From positions 301,627 to 365,626 of the forward strand of contig CAWFUH010000012.1 in assembly GCA_963818855.1 (NCBI GenBank): a stretch of DNA of 64,000 bases, given 5' to 3'. Of the stretch, positions 17,620 through 28,200 are shown one piece after another. Numbering within the stretch: position 1 is the first letter of the stretch; the number at the start of each line of letters is the position of its first letter. The position numbers and the translations under genes are program-made. Source of the DNA: Bog-159 sp963818855 (lineage in GTDB: Bacteria > Acidobacteriota > Terriglobia > Bryobacterales > Bryobacteraceae). The notes beneath the pieces were generated by a model. It was not told the origin of the DNA and ran no database searches. It saw only the letters and a list, made by a program, of their open reading frames with translations.

Positions 17620-18711
17620 ATGCCTGAAGCCATAGCCATCAAGCCCGCCCAGGCCAGCAGCGGACTCGGAACGTTTGAGCGATACCTGTCCGTATGGGTG
17701 GCGCTCTGCATGGCGGCCGGGGTCGGTCTGGGAAAGCTCCTGCCAAGTGCTGTCGCCGGCGTGCGCGGTATCCAATTTGGCACGGGAAGTCAGATCAACG
17801 CCCCGATCGCCTTGCTCATCTGGCTCATGATTACGCCGATGATGATGAAGGTAGATTTCTCCTCGGTGAAAAACGTAGGGCGGCGTCCTACGGGTTTGCT
17901 CGTGACGCTGGTCATCAATTGGGTGGTGAAGCCCTTCTCCATGGCTTTGCTGTCATGGGCGTTCTTCCGCTTCTTTTTCGCTGCCTTCATCACTCCGTCC
18001 GAAGCAGATCAGTATATTGCAGGCTGCATCATTCTGGCCGCCGCACCCTGTACGGCGATGGTGTTCGTCTGGAGCCATCTCACTAACGGGGACGCAGCCT
18101 ACACGCTCGTGCAGGTGTCGGTGAATGACCTCATCATGCTCGTGTTGTTTGTCCCGATAGTGCAATTTCTCGTGCATGGGGCCGCATCGCTCACCGTACC
18201 GCTTAACGTACTGCTCACCTCTGTCCTGGTGTTTATCGTCGTGCCGTTATTGGCCGGTGCGCTACTGCGGTCCCTGCTGGTGCGCAAGCGCGGCCGGGCA
18301 TGGTTCGAAGGAGTGTTGCTGCCGAAATTCGCGCCGGTCACAATTGCGGCGCTGCTTGGCACCCTGGTCCTGATTTTCGCGTTTCAGGCGGACAACATTA
18401 CGGGCCGATTTTTCCACGTGCTGCTGATTGCAGTTCCTATTACTTTGCAGGTTTACCTTAATGCAGGCCTCGCCTACGGCCTCATGAAATGGCTCAAAGT
18501 CGAGTATTCTGTAGCGGCGCCAGGAGCGCTCATCGGGGCTTCGAATTTCTTTGAACTGGCGGTGGCAACCGCGATTGCGCTCTTCGGACCGGAATCGGGC
18601 GCGGCGTTGGCTACGGTCGTCGGCGTCTTGGTAGAGGTGCCGGTCATGCTCTCGGTCTGTGCGGCGTGCAACCGCACACGGCATTGGTTCCCCGCAGTGG
18701 AGCGGGTATAG
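17620..18711 (+). CDS. acr3: Arsenite efflux permease, ACR3 family
   Basis: Inner-membrane As(III) exporter of 363 residues with about ten hydrophobic helices. Family signatures include the essential Cys in AAAPCTAMVFVWS (helix 4), GDAAYTLVQVSVND, and the late Glu in VGVLVEVPVML (helix 9). It expels arsenite, including that produced by ArsC, using the proton motive force. The gene sits between arsM and arsC, 2 bp before the latter, so translation is probably coupled. Confidence 0.95.
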   Translation: MPEAIAIKPAQASSGLGTFERYLSVWVALCMAAGVGLGKLLPSAVAGVRGIQFGTGSQINAPIALLIWLMITPMMMKVDFSSVKNVGRRPTGLLVTLVINWVVKPFSMALLSWAFFRFFFAAFITPSEADQYIAGCIILAAAPCTAMVFVWSHLTNGDAAYTLVQVSVNDLIMLVLFVPIVQFLVHGAASLTVPLNVLLTSVLVFIVVPLLAGALLRSLLVRKRGRAWFEGVLLPKFAPVTIAALLGTLVLIFAFQADNITGRFFHVLLIAVPITLQVYLNAGLAYGLMKWLKVEYSVAAPGALIGASNFFELAVATAIALFGPESGAALATVVGVLVEVPVMLSVCAACNRTRHWFPAVERV

Positions 18712-18713
18712 CG

Positions 18714-19127
18714 ATGGACAAGAAACGGATTCTGATTCTCTGCACTGGAAATTCAGCCCGTAGCCAGATGGCCGAAGGCCTGTTGCGCCACTGCGCGGGT
18801 GGCCGCTTCGAGGTATTCAGCGCCGGCACCCGGCCGAGCCAGGTTCGTCCCGAGGCGATCGCCGTCATGCGCGAGTTAGGAATCGACATTTCCGGCCACC
18901 GTTCGAAAAGCGTAGACGAGTTCACCGGCCAATCGTTCGATTACGTTCTGACCGTCTGCGACAACGCCAAGGAAGGCTGCCCGGTCTTTCCGGGCCGGTC
19001 CGCCATGATTCACCGGAGCTTTGAAGATCCGGCAGCGATCAACGGCTCCGCAGAGGAGCGGCTGGCCGTTTTCCGTCGCGTCCGTGACCAGCTGAAGCAA
19101 TACCTCCAGGACTTTCCGGTGGCTTAA
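18714..19127 (+). CDS. arsC: Arsenate reductase, thioredoxin-coupled (LMW-PTPase fold)
   Basis: Reduces arsenate to arsenite for export by ACR3. With the ATG at 18714 the protein has 137 residues and the residues match the staphylococcal enzyme one for one: P-loop Cys10-TGNSAR, the redox pair Cys82 and Cys89, and the general acid Asp105 in FEDP. This numbering strongly favours this start over the longer open frame from 18666, which would run into acr3. It is the last gene of the operon; a 100-bp gap follows before the histidine kinase. Confidence 0.95.
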   Translation: MDKKRILILCTGNSARSQMAEGLLRHCAGGRFEVFSAGTRPSQVRPEAIAVMRELGIDISGHRSKSVDEFTGQSFDYVLTVCDNAKEGCPVFPGRSAMIHRSFEDPAAINGSAEERLAVFRRVRDQLKQYLQDFPVA

Positions 19128-19230
19128 TCTCCAGCCAAGCCTGCCTCCGTCTAGTACCGTAAATTACCCGGCCGAAGTACCCCCACCACGGTATACCCAC
19201 CCGCCAGCCTCCCGCGTATACTCGAATTAA

Positions 19231-20631
19231 ATGCACCGTTCTACGTCACCGCCGGCGCGGACGGCGCGAAGCACGGCGGCCAACACCCGCCTGGTGCTGA
19301 CCATCGGATTCGGCGGCCTTCTGCTCTTGCTGGCTTTCGCCGGAGTCGATAGCGTCCAAAAGCTCCGGCAGATTCAACAACGCAACGACGCCATCCGGGA
19401 GAGCTTCCTCGCGCGCACCCGCCTGCTCGAGCAGATTCGCTCCGGCGTTTATCTATCCGGCACTTATGTGCGCGATTGCCTGCTGGAGCCGGACCCGGCC
19501 AAGGCCGAAGCCCACCGCGCCAGCCTGCTGCGCACCCGCAACCGCATGGAAGCCTCCCTGGCGGCGTACGAAGCATTGCCGGATGAGGCGCAGGCCGCCC
19601 CCTTGCACGATCTGAACGCCGGGCTGCGCGATTACTGGAACATCCTCGCCCCGGTGCTCACATGGAACGCCGGCCAGCGGCGCGACCGCGGTTACGCCTT
19701 CCTGCGCGACGAAGTCTTTCCCCGCCGCACCGCCATGCTGCGTATCGCCGATCAGATCGCCGGCATCAACGAAGCCCAACTGGATGTCGGCAAACACGAA
19801 GTCATCGACATGTTTTCGCTGTTCCGCCGCAATGCCGTCTTCACACTCGGCTTGACCATCGCCGTGGGCTTCCTACTGGCCATCTTCTGCATGCGCAAGA
19901 TCGTGGCCCTGGAGACCGAAGCCGCCGCACGTTACGAAGAGGTAGTGACCGCGCGCGCCGAGCTGAAACAGCTCTCCGCCAGGCTGGTGGAGACGCAGGA
20001 GAACGACCGGCGCGCCGTATCCCGCGAGTTGCACGACGAGGTGGGCCAGGCCCTGACCGGCGTGCGCGTAGAACTCGCCAATCTCTCGCAGCGCATCCGC
20101 ACGCGCGACTTGCCGGGCGCCGAGCACAAGCTCGAAGAGATCAAGGAACTGGTTGAGGACTCCCTGGGAGTCGTTCGCAATATGGCGCTCTTGCTGCGGC
20201 CCTCCATGCTCGACGATCTCGGCCTGGTGCCCGCCCTCCAGTGGCAAGGGCGTGAAGTATCCAAAAGGACCGGCCTGCGCGTGCGAGTCGCGGCCGAAGG
20301 CGTCTCCGACGATCTGCCGGAAGAGCACAAAACCTGTATCTACCGTATCGTCCAGGAATCCCTGCACAATTGCGCGCAACATGCCGAAGCCACCACCGTG
20401 CGCGTCACCGTCGCGCAGCAGGCCGATAGCATCCGGCTCGCCATCGAAGACGACGGCAAAGGTTTCCACCCGCAGCACGAGCGCGGTATGGGGCTGCTGG
20501 GCATGCAGGAACGCGCTACACACCTGGGCGGCGCCTTTGCGCTGGACGCCCGCCCCGGCAAGGGCACCACAGTTTCCGTGATTCTGCCCACCCCCAAGCC
20601 GGCGGATTTGGGCGTCGAGGCGGCCTCATGA
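19231..20631 (+). CDS. Membrane sensor histidine kinase, NarL/DesK (HisKA_3) type
   Basis: A 466-residue kinase with two membrane spans (about 21-40 and 202-221) bracketing a periplasmic helical bundle of 160 residues that resembles 4HB_MCP/CHASE3 sensors. The cytosolic part has the HisKA_3 motif SRELHDEVGQALTG with phosphorylated His268, then an HATPase with N box HNCAQHAEA and G boxes DDGKGF and GMGLLGM. The ligand is unknown. It overlaps the response regulator gene by 4 bp (ATGA), so the two are coupled. Confidence 0.92.
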   Translation: MHRSTSPPARTARSTAANTRLVLTIGFGGLLLLLAFAGVDSVQKLRQIQQRNDAIRESFLARTRLLEQIRSGVYLSGTYVRDCLLEPDPAKAEAHRASLLRTRNRMEASLAAYEALPDEAQAAPLHDLNAGLRDYWNILAPVLTWNAGQRRDRGYAFLRDEVFPRRTAMLRIADQIAGINEAQLDVGKHEVIDMFSLFRRNAVFTLGLTIAVGFLLAIFCMRKIVALETEAAARYEEVVTARAELKQLSARLVETQENDRRAVSRELHDEVGQALTGVRVELANLSQRIRTRDLPGAEHKLEEIKELVEDSLGVVRNMALLLRPSMLDDLGLVPALQWQGREVSKRTGLRVRVAAEGVSDDLPEEHKTCIYRIVQESLHNCAQHAEATTVRVTVAQQADSIRLAIEDDGKGFHPQHERGMGLLGMQERATHLGGAFALDARPGKGTTVSVILPTPKPADLGVEAAS

Positions 20632-21278
20632 ATACCATCCGCATCCTGCTGGCCGACGATCACCGCGTGGTCCGCCGCGGCCTGTGCCTGCTGCTGGAGA
20701 GTCAACCCGGCTTTCAGGTGGTGGCCGAAGCTTCCGATGGCCGCCAGGCGGTGGCCCTGGCCGACCAGCATAAGCCGGACATCGCCGTGCTCGATGTGGC
20801 CATGCCGCTGCTGAACGGCATCGAGGCCGCCCGCCAGATCTCCGCCAGGCTCCCCCAAACCGGAATCGTTTTCTTAAGCATGCATTCCGACGAAGGCTAC
20901 GTGCTGAAGGCCCTGAAGGCCGGCGGCAAGGGCTATCTGCTGAAGGATTCCGCCGAATACGATCTGATCAATGCCATCAGCGCCGTCCACGATGGCAAAG
21001 CCTTCTTCAGTCCGGCGATCAACAAAATGCTGGCCGACGAATATATGCGCCAGTTACGCGATCAGGAAGTGGAAGACAGTTATGAACTGCTGACCACCCG
21101 CGAGCGCGAAGCTCTGCAGCTGTTGGCGGAGGCTAAAACGCCCAAGGAAGTAGCCTCCATGTTGAACCTGAGTCTTTATACGGTGGAGACTCACCGCAGC
21201 AATATATTTCAGAAGCTGAACCTGCACAGCACTGCGGAGCTAATCCTGTATGCGGTGCGCAAGGGCGTAATTACCTGA
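20628..21278 (+). CDS. Response regulator, NarL/FixJ family
   Basis: A 216-residue partner of the upstream kinase. The receiver domain has acidic Asp10-Asp11, phosphoacceptor Asp56 in VLDVAMP, and Lys in LLKDS. The C-terminal LuxR-type helix-turn-helix reads LTTREREALQLLAEAKTPKEVA and LNLSLYTVETHRSNIFQKL. All key positions are present. Target genes are unknown; the next gene, the GH20 enzyme, is 370 bp away on the same strand and could be one, but no binding site was identified. Confidence 0.93.
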   Translation: MNTIRILLADDHRVVRRGLCLLLESQPGFQVVAEASDGRQAVALADQHKPDIAVLDVAMPLLNGIEAARQISARLPQTGIVFLSMHSDEGYVLKALKAGGKGYLLKDSAEYDLINAISAVHDGKAFFSPAINKMLADEYMRQLRDQEVEDSYELLTTREREALQLLAEAKTPKEVASMLNLSLYTVETHRSNIFQKLNLHSTAELILYAVRKGVIT

Positions 21279-21648
21279 TATGACCGCGCTCCCCCGTGTG
21301 GCTTTTCGGGCTGGCGCCGGGCACCGCGAGCGTCGCTCTGCAAAAGCTGCTGGCGCAAATCCTCGGTACTGATGCATGCCAGTTACTGCTCAGTGCCGTG
21401 GCCATCAATGTCATGTATGGTCATGTATGCGGGTATCCGCGCCGGCGCCGCCGCGCTCGCTGTCACTAGCGCGGCTAAGTTGTTCCTCTTCCTCCCCCGA
21501 GAAAGCTCCCTGCACATAGCCGATGTCAGAATCTTGATCTTTTGCGAGGCGTGCAGGTTCTGTCCCGGCCAGCAGATGAGCACCCAAAGATATGTACCTC
21601 ATTGCTAAGCTGCTGTATGGTGTACATTCCCCCGACTCAGGAGGTCTG
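21279..21648. other. Intergenic region before the GH20 gene
   Basis: About 370 bp with no convincing gene. It contains a short direct repeat GTCATGTATG at about 21409-21429. The strong ribosome site AGGAGG for the next gene lies at 21639-21644. Confidence 0.5.
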
Positions 21649-23748
21649 ATGTCGTTCCGGTCTGCCTTGCTGGCATTAGCAACAGGACTAACTCAACTCG
21701 CGTACGCCGCGGGGCCGGCGCTTATGCCCATCCCCGTCAAAGTTCAACCCGGCTCGGGAAATTTCCCGATCGATGCCAACCTCGTCGTCGAAACAGTCGG
21801 CGCCGCCAACGCCCGCCTGGCGCCCGCGGTCCAGTCTTTTCTCGCCCGCGTGTCCCGCCAAACCGGCGTCCTGTACGCGCCCGCCCCTCCGCTGCCTCCG
21901 GACGCGCACCGCTTGCTAATCGAGTGCGCTGCGACGACCGATTACCCCGTTCTCGGCGAGGATGAGTCTTACACGTTGGATGTCTCCGCCACCCAAGCCC
22001 GCATCCAGGCCGCCACCGCCGAAGGCGCCATCCACGGCTTAGCCACCTTCGTACAGCTCATTCAGCCCGGCCCGAATGGTTTCCAGGTTGCCGCTGTGCA
22101 TATCGAAGATCGCCCGCGCTTCCCCTGGCGCGGCCTGATGTTGGATGTGTGCCGCCATTGGATGCCGGTCGAAGTGGTTAAGCGGAATCTGGACGCCATG
22201 GCGGCGGTCAAGCTCAACGTGCTGCACTGGCATCTTTCCGAAGACCAGGCCTTTCGCGTGGAGAGCAAACGTTATCCCCGTCTGCACCAGATGGGTTCCG
22301 CCGGCGACTATTACACCCAGGATCAGATCCGCGACGTGGTGGCCTACGCGCGCGACCGCGGCATCCGTGTGGTTCCCGAGTTCGACATACCCGGACATAC
22401 CAGCGCCTGGTTCCCCGGCTATCCCGAACTCGCTTCCAGCCCGGGGCCTTTCACTCTCGGCGGTAAAGGTTCCGTGATGGATCCGTCTAAGGAGAGCACC
22501 TATACCTTCCTCGACGGCTTCATCGGCGAGATGACCCAACTGTTCCCCGACCCGTACTTTCACATCGGCGGCGACGAAGTAAATCCGCGCACCTGGAACC
22601 AATCGGAGAGTATTCAGGCGTTCGCGAAGGAGCATGGATTCGCGAGCGCGCCCGCCATCCAGGTCTACTTCAACCAGCGCCTGTTGAAGATCCTGCAGAA
22701 GTACGGCAAAACCATGGTGGGATGGGACGAGATCATGGTGCCAGGCCTTCCCACCGACGCGGTAATCCAGTCGTGGCGCGGGCAAAAGTCGCTATACGAT
22801 GCCGCCGCGAAGGGATACCGCGGCATCCTTTCCTGGGGATATTATCTGGATCATCTGAGCCCGGCCTCGTTTCACTACGGCGTCGATCCTTTAGGCGGCG
22901 CCGATGCCGCCAGCCTGACGCCCGAGCAGACCGCCCGTATCATGGGTGGCGAAGCCTGCATGTGGACGGAATTGGCCGCCCAGGAAACGGTGGACGCGCG
23001 CATCTGGCCGCGCACGGCGGTCATTGCGGAGAGGCTCTGGTCCCGGCGCGAAGTTACGGACGTGGACGCGATGTATGCGCGCCTCGATCCCGTCAGCCGC
23101 AACCTGCAATTCACCGGCGTGCGGCATCTGGCCAACTATCAGCCTATGCTCGACCGCCTGGCGGGCGACGGGCCCGTGGAACCAGTGCGGGTTCTGGCGG
23201 AAGCCGTGGAAGCGCTGGGCCTCGGCACCGGCCGCCGGGGGGCCGCTTGGGGAACCACGCCGCTCAACCGCTTCGTGGATGCTTGCCTGCCCGAAAGCAA
23301 ACTCGTGCGCGACATGCAATTCGCTGCCAAACGCTTCGCCGCCAACCCGGCCGGCGATCCGGAAGATGCTGCCCGCTTGCGCCGGCAATTCGAAATCTGG
23401 GCTGCCAATGACGCACTATTCGAGCCCATCGCGGAAAACAACAAAATCCTGGCCGAGGTCATCCCGCAGTCGAAAGACCTCGCGGCCCTCGGATCGGCCG
23501 GCCTCCGGCTGCTGGATTATCTAGCGCCGCCTTCACCCGAGCCCGCCGGGAAGAAGAACAAAAAAACAAAGAAGGTGGAATTGGCAGCGCAAAAAGCCGC
23601 GAAGGCCGCCGAAGCTGAATGGCTCGCCAAAGAGAACGCGGAACTCGACCGCCTGTCGCGTCCGCCCGCCCGCTCGCAACCATCGTCCGATGTGCTGTTA
23701 GCCGCTTACCGCCCGGTTAAGGTGCTGGCCGACGCCGTGCGTCCCTAA
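21649..23748 (+). CDS. Exported beta-N-acetylhexosaminidase, GH20 family
   Basis: The start at 21649 follows AGGAGG and gives a signal peptide (MSFRSALLALATGLTQLAYAA); 699 residues. Residues about 25-150 form the GH20 alpha/beta N-domain, then the TIM barrel with NVLHWHLSEDQAFRVES, the catalytic Asp309-Glu310 pair in HIGGDEVNPRTW, and a conserved W in SWRGQKS. It should release terminal GlcNAc/GalNAc from chitin oligomers or glycoconjugates by substrate-assisted catalysis, in the periplasm or outside. The last 150 residues include a Lys/Ala/Glu-rich stretch (KKNKKTKKVELAAQKAAKAAEAE) that may be a linker or coiled coil. Confidence 0.93.
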   Translation: MSFRSALLALATGLTQLAYAAGPALMPIPVKVQPGSGNFPIDANLVVETVGAANARLAPAVQSFLARVSRQTGVLYAPAPPLPPDAHRLLIECAATTDYPVLGEDESYTLDVSATQARIQAATAEGAIHGLATFVQLIQPGPNGFQVAAVHIEDRPRFPWRGLMLDVCRHWMPVEVVKRNLDAMAAVKLNVLHWHLSEDQAFRVESKRYPRLHQMGSAGDYYTQDQIRDVVAYARDRGIRVVPEFDIPGHTSAWFPGYPELASSPGPFTLGGKGSVMDPSKESTYTFLDGFIGEMTQLFPDPYFHIGGDEVNPRTWNQSESIQAFAKEHGFASAPAIQVYFNQRLLKILQKYGKTMVGWDEIMVPGLPTDAVIQSWRGQKSLYDAAAKGYRGILSWGYYLDHLSPASFHYGVDPLGGADAASLTPEQTARIMGGEACMWTELAAQETVDARIWPRTAVIAERLWSRREVTDVDAMYARLDPVSRNLQFTGVRHLANYQPMLDRLAGDGPVEPVRVLAEAVEALGLGTGRRGAAWGTTPLNRFVDACLPESKLVRDMQFAAKRFAANPAGDPEDAARLRRQFEIWAANDALFEPIAENNKILAEVIPQSKDLAALGSAGLRLLDYLAPPSPEPAGKKNKKTKKVELAAQKAAKAAEAEWLAKENAELDRLSRPPARSQPSSDVLLAAYRPVKVLADAVRP

Positions 23749-23955
23749 TAGATGCGCTTCGTATTATCTATGACTCACCCGATGTTACTCGATGTATACA
23801 GTGCACAATCGAACATGGCTACTGTCTCTCTGGTACTTACTACTCTTCACTCCCGCCGAGTCACCGGCCTATACTACAACTGAGCGCTACTCCAGCTAAG
23901 CCGAAGAAGAAGCTTACAAGCTCTTCCGGCAAAACCGGACTGTATTGGAGGAGAA

Positions 23956-25221
23956 ATGACATTGTCTTTACGGATCTCTCGACGTGTGTCTCGACGCCTG
24001 CGGCTGTCCCGTATGGCTGTTGTAGCGGCTATTGTCTGTTGTTCGAGCGCTTTCGGCCAACCTATGACCGGCTATTCCGGCAAGGCTTACGGCACAAATG
24101 TCCTGGTGCAACCGGTCAACACTACCATCGCGTCCGGACCAACCGCGGTGAGCACTATCTGTACTGAAACGGCCGGAATCTCTGACACCAACAGCGTTGC
24201 CAGCGTCTCTCTTGGCGTACTGGCTTCCACAGGTGTCATCGATACTTCGGTATCTTCAGCCGATATTAGCGCAGGCAGTTCTTCAACCGCTATTGCCGAG
24301 GTGAATGGAATCAGCCTCCTGGGCGGTCTGATTACAGCCGACGCGGTCAAGTCGGTCAGTAGCTCGATTTCGTCGGCCGGCGGCTATTCCACCAGCAGCA
24401 TGGGGACCAACTTCACCAAAGCGATCGTGGCGGGTATTCCGATACGAGTCGACGTTGCGCCCAACACGCGCATCGTGCTGGCTGGAATCGGCTACGTAAT
24501 CCTGAATGAGGAGATCGCCAATGTGGGCGCGACCTCGGCTAGCCTCACGGTGAATGCGATCCATGTTCACGTATCGCAAAGCAATTCCTTGAACCTGCCC
24601 GTCGGGACCCAGGTGATCGTGGCCCACGCGCAGAGCAGCACGCTGGCCAACGTGGCCCTGATCAGCGGATTCGGTTACGGCTCGTCGGTCACGGCAGCCG
24701 GAGTTCTGGATGCGGGACGCACCGCGGTGGTGGTCCTGAACTGCTCCGGTGTGGACGAGGACGAAACTAACTCCACCGCCGGCGTGAACGTGCCCGGCGT
24801 GCTCACTACCGGAGTGGTCCACACCAGCGCGCAAGAGTCCGTCTCCAGCAGCAGCGCCGCGGGGGACATTACCGCCAGTGTCGCCGGCCTGAACCTGCTC
24901 ACCGGCTTGGTGACGGCCACTACCATCACGGCGGACGCCGGCGTATCTGCCAGCGGCTCTAACATCACCCTCAGCGACAGTGGCTCGATCTTTGTCGATC
25001 TGACAGTCGCTGGACATCCTGAGGTGGGCGCGAACCCGGCGCCCAACACGCATGTGTCCATCGCCGGGCTGGGGACGCTTTGGCTCCATCGCGTGATCAA
25101 GACGTCCACTTCCATTGAGGTGCGCATGGTGGAGTTAGTCGTAGACGCCGCCAACACCCTCGGCTTACCGATTGGCGCGGACGTTCGCATTAGCGTCGCG
25201 CACGTCGGAGTGACTCAGTAG
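23956..25221 (+). CDS. Exported choice-of-anchor-P family protein with two repeated domains
   Basis: A 421-residue secreted protein. GGAGGAG precedes the ATG and the signal peptide is preceded by an Arg-rich N-terminus (RISRRVSRRLRLSR), ending near SSAFGQ. The mature part begins GYSGKAYGTNVLV, typical of the choice-of-anchor-P domain, and consists of two tandem domains of about 180 residues, each with GV(L)xTGVxxT, ISLLGGLITAD/LNLLTGLVTAT and PNTxxxIAGxGxxxL motifs. Low charge and many Ser/Thr fit a beta-rich surface protein. The function is unknown. A perfect hairpin follows the stop. Confidence 0.8.
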   Translation: MTLSLRISRRVSRRLRLSRMAVVAAIVCCSSAFGQPMTGYSGKAYGTNVLVQPVNTTIASGPTAVSTICTETAGISDTNSVASVSLGVLASTGVIDTSVSSADISAGSSSTAIAEVNGISLLGGLITADAVKSVSSSISSAGGYSTSSMGTNFTKAIVAGIPIRVDVAPNTRIVLAGIGYVILNEEIANVGATSASLTVNAIHVHVSQSNSLNLPVGTQVIVAHAQSSTLANVALISGFGYGSSVTAAGVLDAGRTAVVVLNCSGVDEDETNSTAGVNVPGVLTTGVVHTSAQESVSSSSAAGDITASVAGLNLLTGLVTATTITADAGVSASGSNITLSDSGSIFVDLTVAGHPEVGANPAPNTHVSIAGLGTLWLHRVIKTSTSIEVRMVELVVDAANTLGLPIGADVRISVAHVGVTQ

Positions 25222-25226
25222 GCGCC

Positions 25227-25259
25227 GTGGGGCAGGTTGGTTTCGACAGCCTGCCCCAC
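25227..25259. terminator. Hairpin between convergent genes, related to the repeat's second arm
   Basis: GTGGGGCAGG and CCTGCCCCAC form a perfect 10-bp stem with a 13-nt loop. It starts 6 bp after one stop codon and ends 23 bp before the stop of the convergent receptor gene, so it can terminate both. The ends (GTGGGGCAGG/CCTGCCCCAC) resemble the CCCAC-flanked second hairpin of the dispersed repeat. Confidence 0.6.
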
Positions 25260-25282
25260 AATTCGCACAAGATAGGGCCAGT

Positions 25283-28200
25283 CTAGAATTCGTACCGCAA
25301 AGCAAACTGCATCGACCGCGGCGGCATAGTCCCCTGAAATTCTCCAAACGTCAGCGGCGATTGCAAACTCAAACTCGGGTTCGTGAAATTCGGGTGATTG
25401 AAAGCATTAAACGCCTCTGCCCGAAACTGGATCACCTTGCCCTCCCCAGGCAGATGGAACGTCTTGGACAATGCCATATCCACGTTGAAAATCGGCGCCA
25501 GCCTCACCGCCGCCCGCGTACCGGCGCTCTCCGGAGGCTCGTTTTCAAAATTGTTCGATGCATTCAACCCGCCCGGAAACAAGTTCGGAATTCCGTTCTG
25601 GTCAATATGCACGCCGCCCGAAGCCGTCGGCGTATTCAGCACCGCCAGCGAACTCAGCCAGTAATTGGTGTTGTACGCCAGTTCCCCGCCCACCGCGCTC
25701 GGCAGCGCCGTGCTGTACCGCCAGATATTCGAAAGCTGCCAGCCGCCGATCACCTGGTTGAACCATCCCGGCATATTGTTCAGGAATGGCTTGCCCTTGC
25801 CCACCGGCAGTTCGTACATGAAGTTGGCATTGTATAGCTGGCGGATGTCGAAATCGCTCGAGCCCCGGAACGCGCTCAGATTGTAAATGTCCTGAATGGC
25901 CGCGCCCTCCTCGCCCGCCCCCGATTCCGTCGCTGAGCCGTTGTCAATCGAGTGTGACAAGGTGTAGTTGAAATCGAACTGCAGCCCCGCCGCGAAACGC
26001 CGGCGCACCGCTACAGTAAGCGCGTGAAAGTCCGCCTCGCCCGCGTTCATCCACATCGGCATCGAACTGCCCTGCTGCGCGAAGAACGTATAACATCCCG
26101 TAATGCTCAGACACTTCCCCGGAATATAGTTGCCCACAAAACGATCCGCCGCATGCAGGCTGTCGAGGAAGCTGCCGCCGAACACCCCGAACACGCTGTA
26201 AAAGTAGTTCGCCGACGCGCTGCCTGGAAAATAAGCGTTCTGATATCCCGGCCAGATATCGTTCACGAAGGGAAGATTGGGAACCAGGTTGGGATTCGCC
26301 ATCACTTCGCTCGATACCACCGCCGTGGCGTTGTTAGGCGTCACGCCGGCCTGCTGCGACAGGGTGTTGAACAGATTGTAAACCTGCGTCGCGTTCTGCT
26401 GCCAGGTAATCCCAGACTTGGGATCCTTGTAATTCTCGAGCGGCGTATACACATCGCCCTCCATCAGCAGCCGCCGCGAAAGCCGGCCCATGTACCCCAG
26501 CTCCATGGTCACCTGTCCGGGTAACTGGCGCGAAAAATTCGCGTTCAGCACGATGGAGTAAGGCGTCTTCAGATCCGTCGAAATGCCCAGGAAATTGCCT
26601 GTAATCGCGGCGATCGCCGGTGGCGTGAATGGAAAACCGCCGGCCGGCGCAGGCGGCAGCGCCGGATACGTCCCCGTAAATCGCGGCGATGTCGTGAAGC
26701 TGTAGGAGTCCGGGAAATTCGTCGGCTCGGAAAGCCCCAGCGATCCGATCTGGTCGTAGTTCACGATCATGTCTTCGCCGAATTGATCGTAAGCGATCGC
26801 GCCCCCGAAGCGGAGCGCGCCGCCTTTGCCGAACAGTTTGCCCAGCAATCCGGCATGATCCGCCGGCGCATAAGCCAGCGCCACTCGCGGCGCGAAATTC
26901 GTGTTGTCCGGATTCCACCAGCTCGCTTTGCCGTTAGCCGGTCCGTTCAGCGCGTAGCTCTGCGTGAAATCCGACATCTGGTTCGCCGGGATGCCCTGGT
27001 ACTGCAGCCCGTTGCGCTGCGCGAAGAAATCCTGCAGCGGCACCGTCGGATCGACCTGCAAACCGTTCGCCTCGTATGCCGGGCGCACGTTCTCATAGCG
27101 TAGCCCCAGGGTCAGGGTCAGTTCCCGGTTGATGCGGAACGCGTCTCCCACGTAACCCGCGTACCCGTGCTCCACGAACGTCCGCTGATCCGGTGTGCCC
27201 TGCGGCAGCACCTGTCCGGTCTTGTTGTATTGATACGTAACGAACACGTCATTCAAAATTCCTAATAGCATCGCCGACGCATTGGTCACCGCCGTGGCGT
27301 CCGCCAGTTGGGCCGTCGGCCCCACCTTCTGCTGTAGGTAACTCGTCACCGAGTTATCGATATCTTCGCCCAAACCGATCAATTCCGTCGCGCCGTACGC
27401 GTACAAAGGATACGAGTTAGTAAATGTGGAAATATTGTTAGTGCTGATCCGAAAATCCAACCCCGCCGTGATTGTGTGCCGGCCTTTGCTCCAGGTCAAA
27501 TCGTCCAGAATGTTCTGCAGCGGATTCGTCCGTCCCTTGGCGCGCGCCGACCAGTTTTCCAGCGGCGAGAGAGCCGTCGGCTCAAATTGAAAGCCCGTGC
27601 CGCCCACGCCCGATAGCTCCATGCCTAACCGAGTCAGTCCGTAAGTGAGGGAGTTCACCACGGAAGGAGTTACAATTGCAGTATATCGCGCCGATAGTCC
27701 CTTGTTATTGTCGCGTTCAATGGATGCCGGCGCCTGTCCGGGGAATTGCGCCAGGATCTGATCTTCCGTGTTATCCGCCAAGGTGCCGCGCAGACTCAGT
27801 GAGTGCCGGCCGGCCGTGTCCAGCTTGAAATCCAGCTTGGCCACCCAAGCCATGTTATTCAACTTATCCGGCGCGTTGAACCGGTAGCCGCTGAAATTCA
27901 AGCCACCGTCCTGGCCGTAGGCCGGATCGTTGCCCACCGGATACTCATTCAGAATCTTCTGATAGCCGCCGTTCAAACCTATGTGCAGCGGGTCCACCGC
28001 AATCAGATCGGTGGGCGTCAACGTCTGTACGCTGCCATCCGTCAACTGCGCCTTCAAGAATCCCTGCTTAAGCGATTCCGATGGCACCGACTGCACCTGC
28101 GCCACGCTGCTCGAATCGATCCGCTGCTCCCAATTGACGAAATAGAAGATGCGGTCTTTCTTAATCGGCCCGCCCAGGGATGCGCCAAACTGGTTCCGCA

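Noticed and set aside
25227..25259. Full member of the double-hairpin repeat family
   Set aside because: Only one hairpin is present and its loop differs; kept as a terminator that resembles the second arm.
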